Assembly: GCF_025154055.1 (NCBI RefSeq)
Contig: NZ_JAOALK010000041.1
Location: forward strand, 1-64,000
DNA from: Aquibacillus koreensis
GTDB lineage: Bacteria; Bacillota; Bacilli; Bacillales; Amphibacillaceae
DNA length: 64,000 nt
Reading direction: 5' to 3'
A program made the position numbers and the translations under genes. Every line of letters starts with the position of its first letter. Positions within the stretch are counted from its first letter, which is position 1. This document shows positions 30,093-38,748 of the stretch, in pieces. The notes under the pieces are model-generated. The model worked only from the letters and a program-made list of their open reading frames with translations. It was not told where the DNA came from and did not search any database.

Positions 30093-31175
30093 TTATTCAT
30101 CCTTTGGCATATCCATCCGATCCACAGCACTTTTTAAGTCATCATTGCGTATGTGTGTGTAAATCATTGTTGTTTGTATCGATGAATGGCCCAGTTGTCT
30201 TCGTAGTTTTGGGACATCATTGATCTCTGAGTGATATCTTGTCGCAAAAGAGTGTCTTAATTTATGGACAGAGAGGGAGGGTTTCCCGAATGCTTTTGCG
30301 TATTTTTCGATCATTTTCTCGACAGATCGTGGAGTTAGGCGTCTTGTTTTGCCTTTTGGTCCCATAGCGGCAGCAACAAATAGTGCTTTATTATTGCTTT
30401 CAACTTTGTATCGTTTTTCTCTAATCTTTAAGTATTGTTGTAAGTCATCCATGGCAATTTTACTAAAGAAAACATATTGTTCTTTATTACCTTTACGCAT
30501 AACTCTTGCTGTGAACTTACTAAAGTCAATATCGTCTAAATCCAGATTTACGAGCTCAGAAAGACGTAATCCGGAGCCTAAAATCAACGAAACGATCGCA
30601 GTATCGCGCTCCTGGTTCATCGCATAAAAGTTTTCTAGTTTCTTATTATCTTTCACTAACTCACCATAATCCATGGCAATAAACCTTCGGAAGTTCTCGT
30701 ACTCATCACCTAGAAGAATTTTTCCTTCCATTTTGTTTGCTGTTGTTTCCATAGACTCTTTGAGCTCATTAAACTCGATTTTGGCCATAACATTACGACT
30801 AAGATAAGGTTCTAAGTCACGTGTTTCTGCGATGTTTTGCAAGTAGTTAAATAGCGACTTTAAGGCAGATAGCTTACGATTTACTGTAATATCCTTATTA
30901 TGTAATTCATATTTTAAAGCGTTTAAAAACGATTCAACTTGCTGCACCGTTAATTTTTCTATTAAATCTAAAGGAATGTCTTTCATATGACCAGTATATA
31001 AATTCTCCGTAATAATCCAGTTAAAAAAGATCTTAAAGTCATGTGCGTAATTAAGTAAGGATGCCGGAGAAAGTTTGCGACGTTTGTGATCGATATATTC
31101 CTCAACGTACCAAGGTAATTCTGTAAGTAGTTGCTGTAGCTTCTTGTAATGGTTTTGTTGTGATTGATTTACCAT
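30093..31175 (-). CDS. xerS: XerS-type tyrosine recombinase
   Basis: 360 aa from ATG 31175, correctly spaced from AGAGGTG (GTG 31184 overlaps the site). N-terminal SAM-like core-binding domain (LPWYVEEYIDHKRRKLSPASLL in pieces, residues about 20-150), then the catalytic domain with the full set: Arg in GSGLRLSEL, Lys in MRKGNKE, His-x-x-Arg in HKLRHSFATR, His in QLGHSSIQ, Tyr in MIYTHI. XerS proteins act alone on dif-like sites, cutting one strand at a time. It lies 0.9 kb from the last cassette repeat and faces the array. Candidate cassette recombinase, or an unrelated chromosome-resolution enzyme. Confidence 0.93.
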   Translation of the reverse strand: MVNQSQQNHYKKLQQLLTELPWYVEEYIDHKRRKLSPASLLNYAHDFKIFFNWIITENLYTGHMKDIPLDLIEKLTVQQVESFLNALKYELHNKDITVNRKLSALKSLFNYLQNIAETRDLEPYLSRNVMAKIEFNELKESMETTANKMEGKILLGDEYENFRRFIAMDYGELVKDNKKLENFYAMNQERDTAIVSLILGSGLRLSELVNLDLDDIDFSKFTARVMRKGNKEQYVFFSKIAMDDLQQYLKIREKRYKVESNNKALFVAAAMGPKGKTRRLTPRSVEKMIEKYAKAFGKPSLSVHKLRHSFATRYHSEINDVPKLRRQLGHSSIQTTMIYTHIRNDDLKSAVDRMDMPKDE

Positions 31176-31688
31176 AATTTTCACCTCTAGTTGTATATAT
31201 TCGACGCCCTATTTTCAAATTCCTTCTTTATTACGTCAAATTTATATTTTACGTAATAATCTAAATTGTTAATATATGTACTATAAAATCATCTCCATTA
31301 ACTAACATAACCATTCATCCCTCTTAACCATGATGATAAACTAATACTCTCGCCTTGCTAGATATTTTTTTCGATTACAGGACTAAGTTTTATAGGAACC
31401 AAAAGAGCCAATATATTATGATCATAATTTTGGTTCCCTCGAAATCTATTGCAACGAATATCTCAAAATTATTTTCCATTAGCAATTACTTACCGTATTA
31501 TTAGGAATACTTTATAATGGCACACAGTCATTCATTAAACACATTCTCTAAAAATCAATCTCTGTTTTTAAGTAACTTGATCACTTTTCATAGTGTCGCG
31601 TAACTTTATATGTTAGGAAATTCTCTAGTTAGTCTTTTCAAATATTTATGTAAGCTTCTAATAAGTCCTAGTAACCTATAAATTTACT
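31176..31688. other. Intergenic, AT-rich, no gene seen
   Basis: About 510 bp upstream of xerS. It should hold the xerS promoter on the - strand, but I could not pick one with confidence. No cassette core found. Confidence 0.4.
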
Positions 31689-31820
31689 TTATTTATCTTT
31701 TCCTTGTTTTAATAATTCAATTATTTCATCGTTTTGTTCTATCGTTTTTTTCATTTTTCCATCAATGGATAAACAGCTAACTGTAATAATAATTATACCA
31801 ATTACTATTATAAACTCCAC
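31689..31820 (-). CDS. 43-aa membrane peptide with charged tail
   Basis: GTG 31820 behind GGAGGAGGT, a strong site. One helix (VEFIIVIGIIIITVSCL), then a charged helical tail (KKTIEQNDEIIELLKQGKDK). Same size and design as the array product at 16984-17115 (NEKVISLLEEIKNK). Probably a real small protein of a common Bacillaceae type; function unknown. Confidence 0.6.
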   Translation of the reverse strand: MEFIIVIGIIIITVSCLSIDGKMKKTIEQNDEIIELLKQGKDK

Positions 31821-32073
31821 AGTACCTCCTCCTCCCTTTCCAACACACTATTAGATTCAATTATGATCAATGGTATGAACATTTATTGTCTCGTTAACTT
31901 GTGTAGCACCATCGCTAACCAACGCCTGGATTGTGATGTGGTCATGAAAATCTCTGTCCTTCGTGCTGTTACATAATATCTAAATATTAGCATAAAATTC
32001 CAATTGTTTCCCCTTTTTTCTTCTTGTTAGAATCAGAATAGATTACTTCCTTATATTCTAAACCCCATATGTA
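31821..32073. other. Intergenic, no gene seen
   Basis: About 250 bp between the divergent small gene and the ArsR promoter; no ORF with a ribosome site seen. Confidence 0.4.
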
Positions 32074-32116
32074 TTGTCATGGATATCTAATTAGATTATA
32101 ATCTAATTAGATATCC
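32074..32116 (+). promoter_or_regulatory. Promoter with a 36-bp perfect palindromic operator
   Basis: TTGTCA (32074-32079), 17 nt, TATAAT (32097-32102). The palindrome 32081-32116 (18-bp arms GGATATCTAATTAGATTA, no mismatches) covers the spacer, the -10 and the start region. It is placed to block RNA polymerase, and the gene just downstream encodes an ArsR-type regulator, so autorepression is likely. Confidence 0.85.
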
Positions 32117-32135
32117 ATCTTAGGAGGTGAAGTTT

Positions 32136-32708
32136 ATGCAATTGGATCGAATAGTGAACTTCCACAAAACAATTGGTGATAAGACTAGAATAAAGATCAT
32201 TGCGTTGTTAAAAGAAGGACCTCTTCACGGTCAGGCCATTGCTGGAAAGTTAGGACTTACGGCACCGACTATTTCACACCATGTTAATAAGCTACGAGAA
32301 ATAGGAATTGTTTATCAACGTAGAGACAAAAACACAATTTACTTTCATTTAGATGAAAAGAAACTTGAATTTGCTGCAAAGGCAATTTTACGTATAGGAG
32401 ATGAAAAGGAAATGAAACCGTTCCAAGTAGATAATGAAGAGAAATTTAAAGTCATCAATAACTTTTTTGGTGAAAACGGAAAGTTAAAAACAATTCCTGC
32501 ACAACGGAAGAAAAAACTTATTATTTTAGAACACATGTTAAAGGGGTTAAAGAAAGGACAAAGGTACAGTGAACCAGAAATAAATGAGCATATTAAACAA
32601 TTTCATGAAGATTTTGCAACCATACGTAGAGAGTTTATCATGTGTAGATTTATGTTTAGAGAAAATAGCATTTATGAATTAAACCCTGAAGAAATGTGGC
32701 CAGTATAA
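32136..32708 (+). CDS. ArsR-family regulator with DUF2087 domain
   Basis: 190 aa from ATG 32136 (site TAGGAGGTGA; GTG 32127 lies inside it). Winged-helix N-terminus: TIGDKTRIKIIALLKEGPLHGQAIAGKLGLTAPTISHHVNKL in pieces, with recognition helix APTISHHV. The C-terminal half (IPAQRKKKLIILEHMLKGL, YSEPEINEHIKQFHEDFATIRREFI) is DUF2087, found behind ArsR or GNAT domains and of unclear ligand. There is no metal-binding Cys motif. Probably controls itself through the palindrome upstream; no other target is adjacent. Confidence 0.9.
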   Translation: MQLDRIVNFHKTIGDKTRIKIIALLKEGPLHGQAIAGKLGLTAPTISHHVNKLREIGIVYQRRDKNTIYFHLDEKKLEFAAKAILRIGDEKEMKPFQVDNEEKFKVINNFFGENGKLKTIPAQRKKKLIILEHMLKGLKKGQRYSEPEINEHIKQFHEDFATIRREFIMCRFMFRENSIYELNPEEMWPV

Positions 32709-32756
32709 AAAATGTTAGAAATAACAATAACTTTCGTCTTATATAATCACACAAAA

Positions 32757-32783
32757 ACGAACGTGTTTAAAATACACGTTCGT
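32757..32783 (-). terminator. Terminator of the yitT-type gene
   Basis: Perfect 10-bp stem ACGAACGTGT / ACACGTTCGT. On the - strand it is followed by TTTTTGTG, so it serves the gene ending at 32791. It also sits between two convergent genes. Confidence 0.8.
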
Positions 32784-32790
32784 CCTATAG

Positions 32791-33603
32791 TTAATTTCTC
32801 GCAAATTCTCCGTCTACTTCCACTGTCTCATAAATATTGATAAACGCTTTTTTATCATGTTTACGAACTATTTCTTTTATCTTAATTGTTTCGTACCTCG
32901 TCACAACCATCATTAAGATATGCTTCTTCTCTTGTGTATATCCCCCATATCCATCCATGATCGTTATGCCTCTATAAATTGAGCTCAATAGCTCCTGTCG
33001 GATTGGTTCGCCGTTTGATGTCACTATTTGCATCGTGAGTTTTATATGGTTAGTATGAATCGTATCAATCATCTTACCAGTTAAGTAAATCGATAAAAGC
33101 GTGTATAGTGCAATATCCCAGCTAAAGACTGTTCCAGAGATAAGGACAATCACACCGTTCATTCCCGTTAAAAGTAGCCCTACACTAACATTACTCGTTC
33201 TTGAGATGATGATGGCAATGATATCTAAGCCACCAGAGGAACCTGAATACTTTAAAATGATACCAATACCTACTCCGCCTATTACACCACCAAAGATCGT
33301 TGATAACAAAATATTATCTGAAATCGGTGCCACTGGAATAGCATACAAAAACATGGAAAGCGAAACAACGCATGTTATCGTATTAATCGTAATTTCTTTT
33401 CCTAGCTTGATAAAACCTAATATTAATAAGGGCAAGTTAAGCACTAAATTTAAGAAACCAATGTTAAAAGGAGTTAATAACCCAAATAATATAGCAATAC
33501 CACTTACACCACTGCTTAATATTCCATAAGGGACAAGGAAGAAGTTAAATGCAAATGCTATAATTAATGACCCACCGATAACAATTAAATTTTTCATCAT
33601 CAT
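32791..33603 (-). CDS. YitT-family membrane protein (DUF161 + DUF2179)
   Basis: 270 aa from ATG 33603 (GGGAGGG just upstream; ATG 33618 overlaps the site). Five to six N-terminal helices of the YitT_membrane domain, with the repeated glycine patterns GVSGIAILFGLLTPFNIGF and YSGSSGGLDIIAIIISR, then the soluble DUF2179 domain (IVTSNGEPIRQELLSSIYRGITIMDGYGGYTQEKKHILMMVV in pieces). A common Bacillaceae membrane family of unproven transport function. Single gene with its own terminator. Confidence 0.92.
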   Translation of the reverse strand: MMMKNLIVIGGSLIIAFAFNFFLVPYGILSSGVSGIAILFGLLTPFNIGFLNLVLNLPLLILGFIKLGKEITINTITCVVSLSMFLYAIPVAPISDNILLSTIFGGVIGGVGIGIILKYSGSSGGLDIIAIIISRTSNVSVGLLLTGMNGVIVLISGTVFSWDIALYTLLSIYLTGKMIDTIHTNHIKLTMQIVTSNGEPIRQELLSSIYRGITIMDGYGGYTQEKKHILMMVVTRYETIKIKEIVRKHDKKAFINIYETVEVDGEFARN

Positions 33604-33716
33604 ACTTATCCCTCCCATAAAATATAAGTAACTTTGAATTATGTATCTATCACAATTACCTAGTATTTGACTTTCCGTTCGATTTAATCCGTCTTTGTCT
33701 GTTTCTCCAATAAAAA

Positions 33717-33743
33717 AACTCGTCCCTTTTATTGGAACGAGTT
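33717..33743 (-). terminator. Terminator of the ABC permease gene
   Basis: AACTCGTCC / GGAACGAGTT stem; on the - strand it is followed by TTTTTTTATTGG. It lies about 170 bp beyond the permease stop. Confidence 0.7.
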
Positions 33744-33915
33744 AAATATTTCTTGAAATCGTATAATTTCTTCTTATGTGAGAACAACTATACGCTCGTT
33801 TCTTCATATAATGGCAAGGATAAATTTAACAAAATAGCACTGCTTATGTCAATACTATTACTGATTCACATTATATTCTAAACATTTGTACAGTTAGTTT
33901 TCAGTTGTTATATTA

Positions 33916-35928
33916 TCATTGATGAATATTTCGAGTATAGACGAATAGCTCTTGTTGTGGATCTATTGGTGATGTAGAATAATGATTCTGTCTTTTTTTC
34001 TTTCGTCTGATTGGCAATTTTTGATAAACACCAATTTTACTTTGTTGGTCTTCAATCATACTCTTTGTTAAGCCTTGAATGGACAAGATTAATCCAATAT
34101 AAAGAATGAGCACCGGAACAATCAACCAATACTGATTAGAAGAAATTACTTCTCTTAAATAGGTAAAGAAATAGGTCCAATCATTTAACAATGATTGAGG
34201 TGGCTTAAACGGATACGTCGTACCAGCAAGACCTCCCCCTAAGAAAATCCCAAACACCCCTAAATGAATAAACGTTTGCAATACTTGTGCCATTTGTTGG
34301 CCAAATAAATAAATCATCTTAGGAAATAAGTGAAGCGTAATATGTTTAAAGAAAATCCCGCTGCGACTTGCACCGAGTACAATTGCAGATTGTATATGGT
34401 CACTTTTTAATAACTCATTTGCTTCACTTCCAAGATTATTTAGGATGACAGGTATAACAACGACCGTAAGAATTAGCACTGTTAAAATTAGATTAGGAAC
34501 AATTTGAGATTCTGCTAATGGTCTAGCATTGCTACCGAAAATCACTACCCGTGCTAATAAGATGTAAGCAATTAATGTTAATGGTAAAAACTGCATACCA
34601 TCCGCAACTTTATTGATCATTTGTTTGGCGCCACGTCCTAGCCAAAACATATAAGGAATCGTACAAACATAACCTAGCAATATTCGCAGGAATGCAATAA
34701 GCGCTGCAAAAAGGATCGTATATTTCGCCCCGACGATTAACATATCTAAAACAGAATAACCATATGCATCCGATCCCAATAAAAAGAATCCCGGTGGATG
34801 AGGTGGACCATGCAACTCGCCTGAGTCATCGCGAAACATTTCGACTTTAGCTATTGGTTGTTGTTTTAAAACATCATATAAAAAGCTAAACACTGTTAAC
34901 CCAAGTAAAAAAATGATGCTCAAAACAAATTTTGGTTTTCTACATAATGATAAAAATGTTTCACTAAATTGTTTTGCCTTTACTTTGCGATTGTTAATGA
35001 CACTATTGTTTACTTTGATACGAGAAAATAACGTGATCTGTCTGTATAATTTTGCATTATCGTCATGAAATCGTTTGTCATTTATGTTAAGTAATAGTTC
35101 TAAACAATTAAAGATGATGTAGAATGGAGTGAAAATTAAAGTTAGGCCCACTGCAAAAATAAAGGGACGCGAATCCGTAGTAACTAAACGGATAATGCCT
35201 TGAAAGTTATGTAAATATTCGATAATTAATAAGGCAGAAAGCGTAATCCATATAATAGGTTTGGATTGTATAAATAATTGATGTTTTATATTACGGACAC
35301 AGTGCCGCATAAGAATGGAAAATTTACTAAACCCCTTACTTTTGGCTAACTGAACATAATCTTTAGTCCACTCTTCTTCTAACAAAAGAAACGTAATTTT
35401 CAAAAAGAGTACCGTTGGAACGATCGCTAACGATAGAATAGGTGATACATACACCTTCTCATCCCCTAACGTAGCAAAGCCAAATAATAGCACGTCGTAT
35501 GATTTATAAAACCAGACGATAAACAATTGTAGTAAAAAAATAAAAAGAACATCAGGAAAAGCTTCTAGTAAATAAAGAACACGTAAGATTGTTTTTTTAA
35601 ATATTGATGGCAATTGAAAAGCTATAACTGCTAACATAAAGCCAACAATAATAGCAATTGCAATTGCTGATAACAACACGGTCATCGTATAAAGATAATT
35701 ATCAAATAAATAGGACAGTATAGGCTTCTCTACCTCACGCCCACCAATAAACTGTATAAAGTACCACTCTGATGGCGTAACAAAGGACTTTATTGTAGAC
35801 CAAACACTTTGTAAGTATTTTGTAATTGAAAATTCAAATCCATTCTGAAAAAGAACTGGTGTACAGGAAATAAAGATGATCCCTATGATTCCGAATAAAA
35901 AATGCATGGGAAGCTTTAATAGTTTCAA
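33916..35928 (-). CDS. Fused two-domain ABC transporter permease
   Basis: 670 aa from TTG 35928. Two complete binding-protein-dependent permease domains in one chain. The first (about 1-300) is like DppB/OppB, with its coupling-helix region around WTKDYVQLAKSKGFSKFSILMRH. The second (about 340-640) is like DppC/OppC, with QSAIVLGASRSGIFFKHI. Normally these are two proteins of about 310 aa. About twelve helices, basic C-terminus. No ATPase or solute-binding gene is adjacent, so it must use components encoded elsewhere. Substrate unknown, peptide- or nickel-type by relation. Confidence 0.85.
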   Translation of the reverse strand: MKLLKLPMHFLFGIIGIIFISCTPVLFQNGFEFSITKYLQSVWSTIKSFVTPSEWYFIQFIGGREVEKPILSYLFDNYLYTMTVLLSAIAIAIIVGFMLAVIAFQLPSIFKKTILRVLYLLEAFPDVLFIFLLQLFIVWFYKSYDVLLFGFATLGDEKVYVSPILSLAIVPTVLFLKITFLLLEEEWTKDYVQLAKSKGFSKFSILMRHCVRNIKHQLFIQSKPIIWITLSALLIIEYLHNFQGIIRLVTTDSRPFIFAVGLTLIFTPFYIIFNCLELLLNINDKRFHDDNAKLYRQITLFSRIKVNNSVINNRKVKAKQFSETFLSLCRKPKFVLSIIFLLGLTVFSFLYDVLKQQPIAKVEMFRDDSGELHGPPHPPGFFLLGSDAYGYSVLDMLIVGAKYTILFAALIAFLRILLGYVCTIPYMFWLGRGAKQMINKVADGMQFLPLTLIAYILLARVVIFGSNARPLAESQIVPNLILTVLILTVVVIPVILNNLGSEANELLKSDHIQSAIVLGASRSGIFFKHITLHLFPKMIYLFGQQMAQVLQTFIHLGVFGIFLGGGLAGTTYPFKPPQSLLNDWTYFFTYLREVISSNQYWLIVPVLILYIGLILSIQGLTKSMIEDQQSKIGVYQKLPIRRKKKRQNHYSTSPIDPQQELFVYTRNIHQ

Positions 35929-36065
35929 TATGATTCACTCCAATGACTACAAGGACATTTAATTTTAAGTAAAATAATAAATAGTAGGAATATTACTAAT
36001 ATTATAAACCATTTACTATACATAATTCTAACTTTACTGGATTAAAAGGGTACTAGTTTCCTAGT

Positions 36066-36743
36066 TTATTTTTTAAATGTTGTATGTTTTAACACATATT
36101 TCATAAAATCTTCAAAGGACGATGCATACTTATTCCAATGGTTATACCATTTTCTAATCGTCTCTAATAACCAAAATGGAACAGACTTGCTATCAATCAA
36201 GTGATAGTAATCATCATATGCTTTTTTCAGATGTTCCCAGCGATAATCATTTCCGGGTTTTACATACTCCGATACGTCAAGTATCATTGCTTTGCCGTTT
36301 TGTAAAAGAATATTTTTTAAATGGATGTCGCGCGGGTTTAAGTTGACGCTTCTTACGTAATCTCTCGCTCGTTCTACATCTTCAATTGCTTGTTCTGGAA
36401 TATGGATCCCTTGTAATAGACAATCATATAACGTATGTCCTTCTTCATAACTCAATACAAGGAATCGTTTGTAGGAAGCATAACATGTAGAAAAGTAATC
36501 AGAATCACCTATTAATCGGTATACTTCTCTTTCCACTTCTATTTTTGATAATCGATCCTCTGCATACAGCTTAAAAGCATATGCAGGCACATGAATGGAT
36601 TGAAACACCGCTGCATCTGTTCCAACCCCAACACATCGTAATTCATCAGAACTACCTTGTATGGTGACTGGTTCATTGTTTGGATTTGAGTAGATCGTTA
36701 TTTGGGAAAGAGATTGTATTGCAGAATCCCAATTATTTGTCAT
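36066..36743 (-). CDS. Serine/threonine protein kinase-like protein
   Basis: 225 aa from ATG 36743 behind GGGGGAAG. Small kinase fold: Lys region FKLYAEDRLSKIEVEREVYRLI, hinge FLVLSYEEGHTLYDCLL, catalytic loop LNPRDIHLKNILLQNG (HRD replaced by PRD, Asn kept) and metal motif ILDVSEY (DFG replaced by DVS). It resembles the B. subtilis YbdM-type kinase-like proteins. Loss of the HRD histidine and DFG glycine leaves activity in doubt. Single gene, cytosolic. Confidence 0.82.
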   Translation of the reverse strand: MTNNWDSAIQSLSQITIYSNPNNEPVTIQGSSDELRCVGVGTDAAVFQSIHVPAYAFKLYAEDRLSKIEVEREVYRLIGDSDYFSTCYASYKRFLVLSYEEGHTLYDCLLQGIHIPEQAIEDVERARDYVRSVNLNPRDIHLKNILLQNGKAMILDVSEYVKPGNDYRWEHLKKAYDDYYHLIDSKSVPFWLLETIRKWYNHWNKYASSFEDFMKYVLKHTTFKK

Positions 36744-36895
36744 GTATCTTCCCCCTTTAGTTCATTCTATGGGTATGTCTGCATTTCTACCATACAATTT
36801 TGACTTCTTTTACCCAACTGTAATAAGATTAGAATACTTGTTCGACTACTAAAAGCATTATTTAAACTAAACCACTAATAAAGAGGTGAAATATA

Positions 36896-37270
36896 TTGCA
36901 GAAACTCTTATTTGAAAAGTCATGGCAAAAACAAATAGCGGAAAAAGATCGAATACACATAGAAAATATCTTTTCAGAATTATTATCTACTTCTGAGTTT
37001 CCTTACTTCACTCCATTGCGAGAGGCGAAAAATCATAAAGGAGACTTACTGGTTACTGTTATTATACATAACACAAGTAAGCAGGTCCTGTCTTTTACTA
37101 AAACAAAGCTTAGTTATATAAGTAACGAAGCAACCATCGCTAATCATATTTTTTCAATACCAGCCTTAGAAATTCCTCCTCACACTAGTATGCCATGGAC
37201 ATTTATTTTTCCAATCGATCAAATTGATAATTCTATGGAATTTAAAGGTGGAGAGTTAGAACTGGACTAA
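36896..37270 (+). CDS. SLAP-domain protein
   Basis: 124 aa from TTG 36896 behind AAAGAGGTGA. Matches the SLAP repeat found in Bacillaceae accessory-Sec/S-layer assembly proteins: SWQKQIAEKDRIHIENIF near the start, LVTVIIHNTSKQVLSFTKTKLSY in the middle, and IPPHTSMPWTFIFP near the end. No signal peptide. Role in surface-protein export inferred from the family only. Confidence 0.78.
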   Translation: MQKLLFEKSWQKQIAEKDRIHIENIFSELLSTSEFPYFTPLREAKNHKGDLLVTVIIHNTSKQVLSFTKTKLSYISNEATIANHIFSIPALEIPPHTSMPWTFIFPIDQIDNSMEFKGGELELD

Positions 37271-37284
37271 TAATACAATGACCT

Positions 37285-37328
37285 AAAGCCAACAATCGCC
37301 TTTGATAATAACGATCCGTTGGCTTTTT
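37285..37328 (+). terminator. Terminator after the SLAP gene
   Basis: AAAGCCAAC (37285-37293) against GTTGGCTTT (37318-37326), then TTTAA. It lies 15 bp beyond the stop. Confidence 0.8.
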
Positions 37329-37428
37329 AATTCTTAAGAAAGGGTATGTTTTTTTAAGAAAGATGATGGAAGAAGTACAAAAAGCTCAGAAAATTCTGCC
37401 CCCCTTCCACGGCCATTATGTTATTAAA

Positions 37429-38160
37429 CTACATTATTATAGCCCAGTATAGTGCCAGGACTAATATAATCAATCCAATTATGGGAAACATATACCATGA
37501 AAGTCTTTGCATGAATAGGTAAAAGTCATGTGGTTCCGGGTCTCTTACTTCGAGAAAATTACTAAGTTTAAAGAAAAGTAAAGGAAACTTGTAGTCAATT
37601 GCTGTGTATATAAAAATGAAAAAAGCTATAATCACCAGTGTTACTTCTCCGCGTATTCTATCCTCAGCACCAATAACTAAGTCTTCGATACTTCTCAATG
37701 GCACTTGGTAATCGTCCGTATATGGGGATTCTCCATATTCTTCAAAACCAATATCCACGATTGGTTCATCAACGATTTGACCATTTTCGGACAATACTAT
37801 CTTTCCATTTTCATTCTCAATATTCTCAATTCCCTTTTCCCAGTTATTAGCATCTTTGAGTTTAATTTTAAAGTCTCTCTTAATATTATTGGGAAGTTCA
37901 TACGTTACATCTGCACTAGCTCGGTCATTTTTCTCACCTTTAATCGTAATCTGATAATTTCCACGCCAGTTATCCCCAATATATTGTATCTCAGATACTG
38001 TTTCTTTCTTTTTCAAAAATACTTGATCATGACCAAAATAAATACCATAGGAGAAAAATGATTTACAATATAAAAATGCCAATCCAAGTATGATAATGGA
38101 TAGCAAAATTTTCAATAATATATTCTCTGAGATCATTTGTTTGAATTTTTTTAACGACAC
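37429..38160 (-). CDS. Membrane protein with extracellular domain, unknown
   Basis: 243 aa from GTG 38160. One N-terminal helix (ILLKILLSIIILGLAFLYC), an extracellular domain of about 130 aa (YQITIKGEKNDRASADVTYELPN), then two C-terminal helices. No family recognised. The adjacent gene at 38331 is on the same strand, 170 bp upstream. Confidence 0.72.
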   Translation of the reverse strand: MSLKKFKQMISENILLKILLSIIILGLAFLYCKSFFSYGIYFGHDQVFLKKKETVSEIQYIGDNWRGNYQITIKGEKNDRASADVTYELPNNIKRDFKIKLKDANNWEKGIENIENENGKIVLSENGQIVDEPIVDIGFEEYGESPYTDDYQVPLRSIEDLVIGAEDRIRGEVTLVIIAFFIFIYTAIDYKFPLLFFKLSNFLEVRDPEPHDFYLFMQRLSWYMFPIIGLIILVLALYWAIIM

Positions 38161-38330
38161 AAATTCACTCCCCTACTTAACGATATATAAGTAATTCTCT
38201 CCTATTTCTACGTTATGGCAGGATGATAGGTTTCATATTAATCTGTTAATACGGCTTTGGACATATGTAATAATCAAATCTCTTGCGCTTTAATACTATA
38301 TATGGACATTTCTCATGATTTTCTAGTGCG

Positions 38331-38609
38331 TTATAAATAATCGATTCCACTAATAAAAAAGTAGGAAGCAACAATTAATAATGCTAAATCGAATACTGCC
38401 GATTTCTTATTGCCATCTTGTATATTAATAATAAATTCGTATAGGCATCGAACCATCCAAAAAGCTAAAATAAATAGCCATCCATAGTGATCATTATGAT
38501 AATTGTTATCAAAAAACATTTGTGTAGCACCGATTAAAATTATAACAAGTATGATGTTAGTTACGATTCTTAAGACTTTTTTTGATTTACCGTTGCTCAA
38601 TAAAACCAC
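38331..38609 (-). CDS. Small membrane protein, unknown
   Basis: 92 aa. Three hydrophobic helices (VTNIILVIILIGATQMFF, WLFILAFWMVRCLYEFII, FDLALLIVASYFFISGI), basic N-terminus (NGKSKKVLR). Resembles short Bacillaceae membrane proteins of unknown role. The upstream sequence contains AGGAGTGG before the start. Confidence 0.7.
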   Translation of the reverse strand: MVLLSNGKSKKVLRIVTNIILVIILIGATQMFFDNNYHNDHYGWLFILAFWMVRCLYEFIINIQDGNKKSAVFDLALLIVASYFFISGIDYL

Positions 38610-38709
38610 TCCTGCTAATAGTAATTCACAAGTTCTTTTCTTATTTTAACATATATTTCCTAAATTCTCTGAATTAAGCTAGGTTTTGATTTATCGCGTA
38701 GTAAAAATG

Positions 38710-38744
38710 AAAAAGATGCCGAGCTTACTAAATCGACATCTTTA
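38710..38744 (-). terminator. Terminator of the polysaccharide deacetylase gene
   Basis: AAAGATGCCG / CGACATCTTT stem; on the - strand it ends in CATCTTTTTCATTTT, 5 bp past the stop. Confidence 0.75.
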
Positions 38745-38748
38745 CCAA

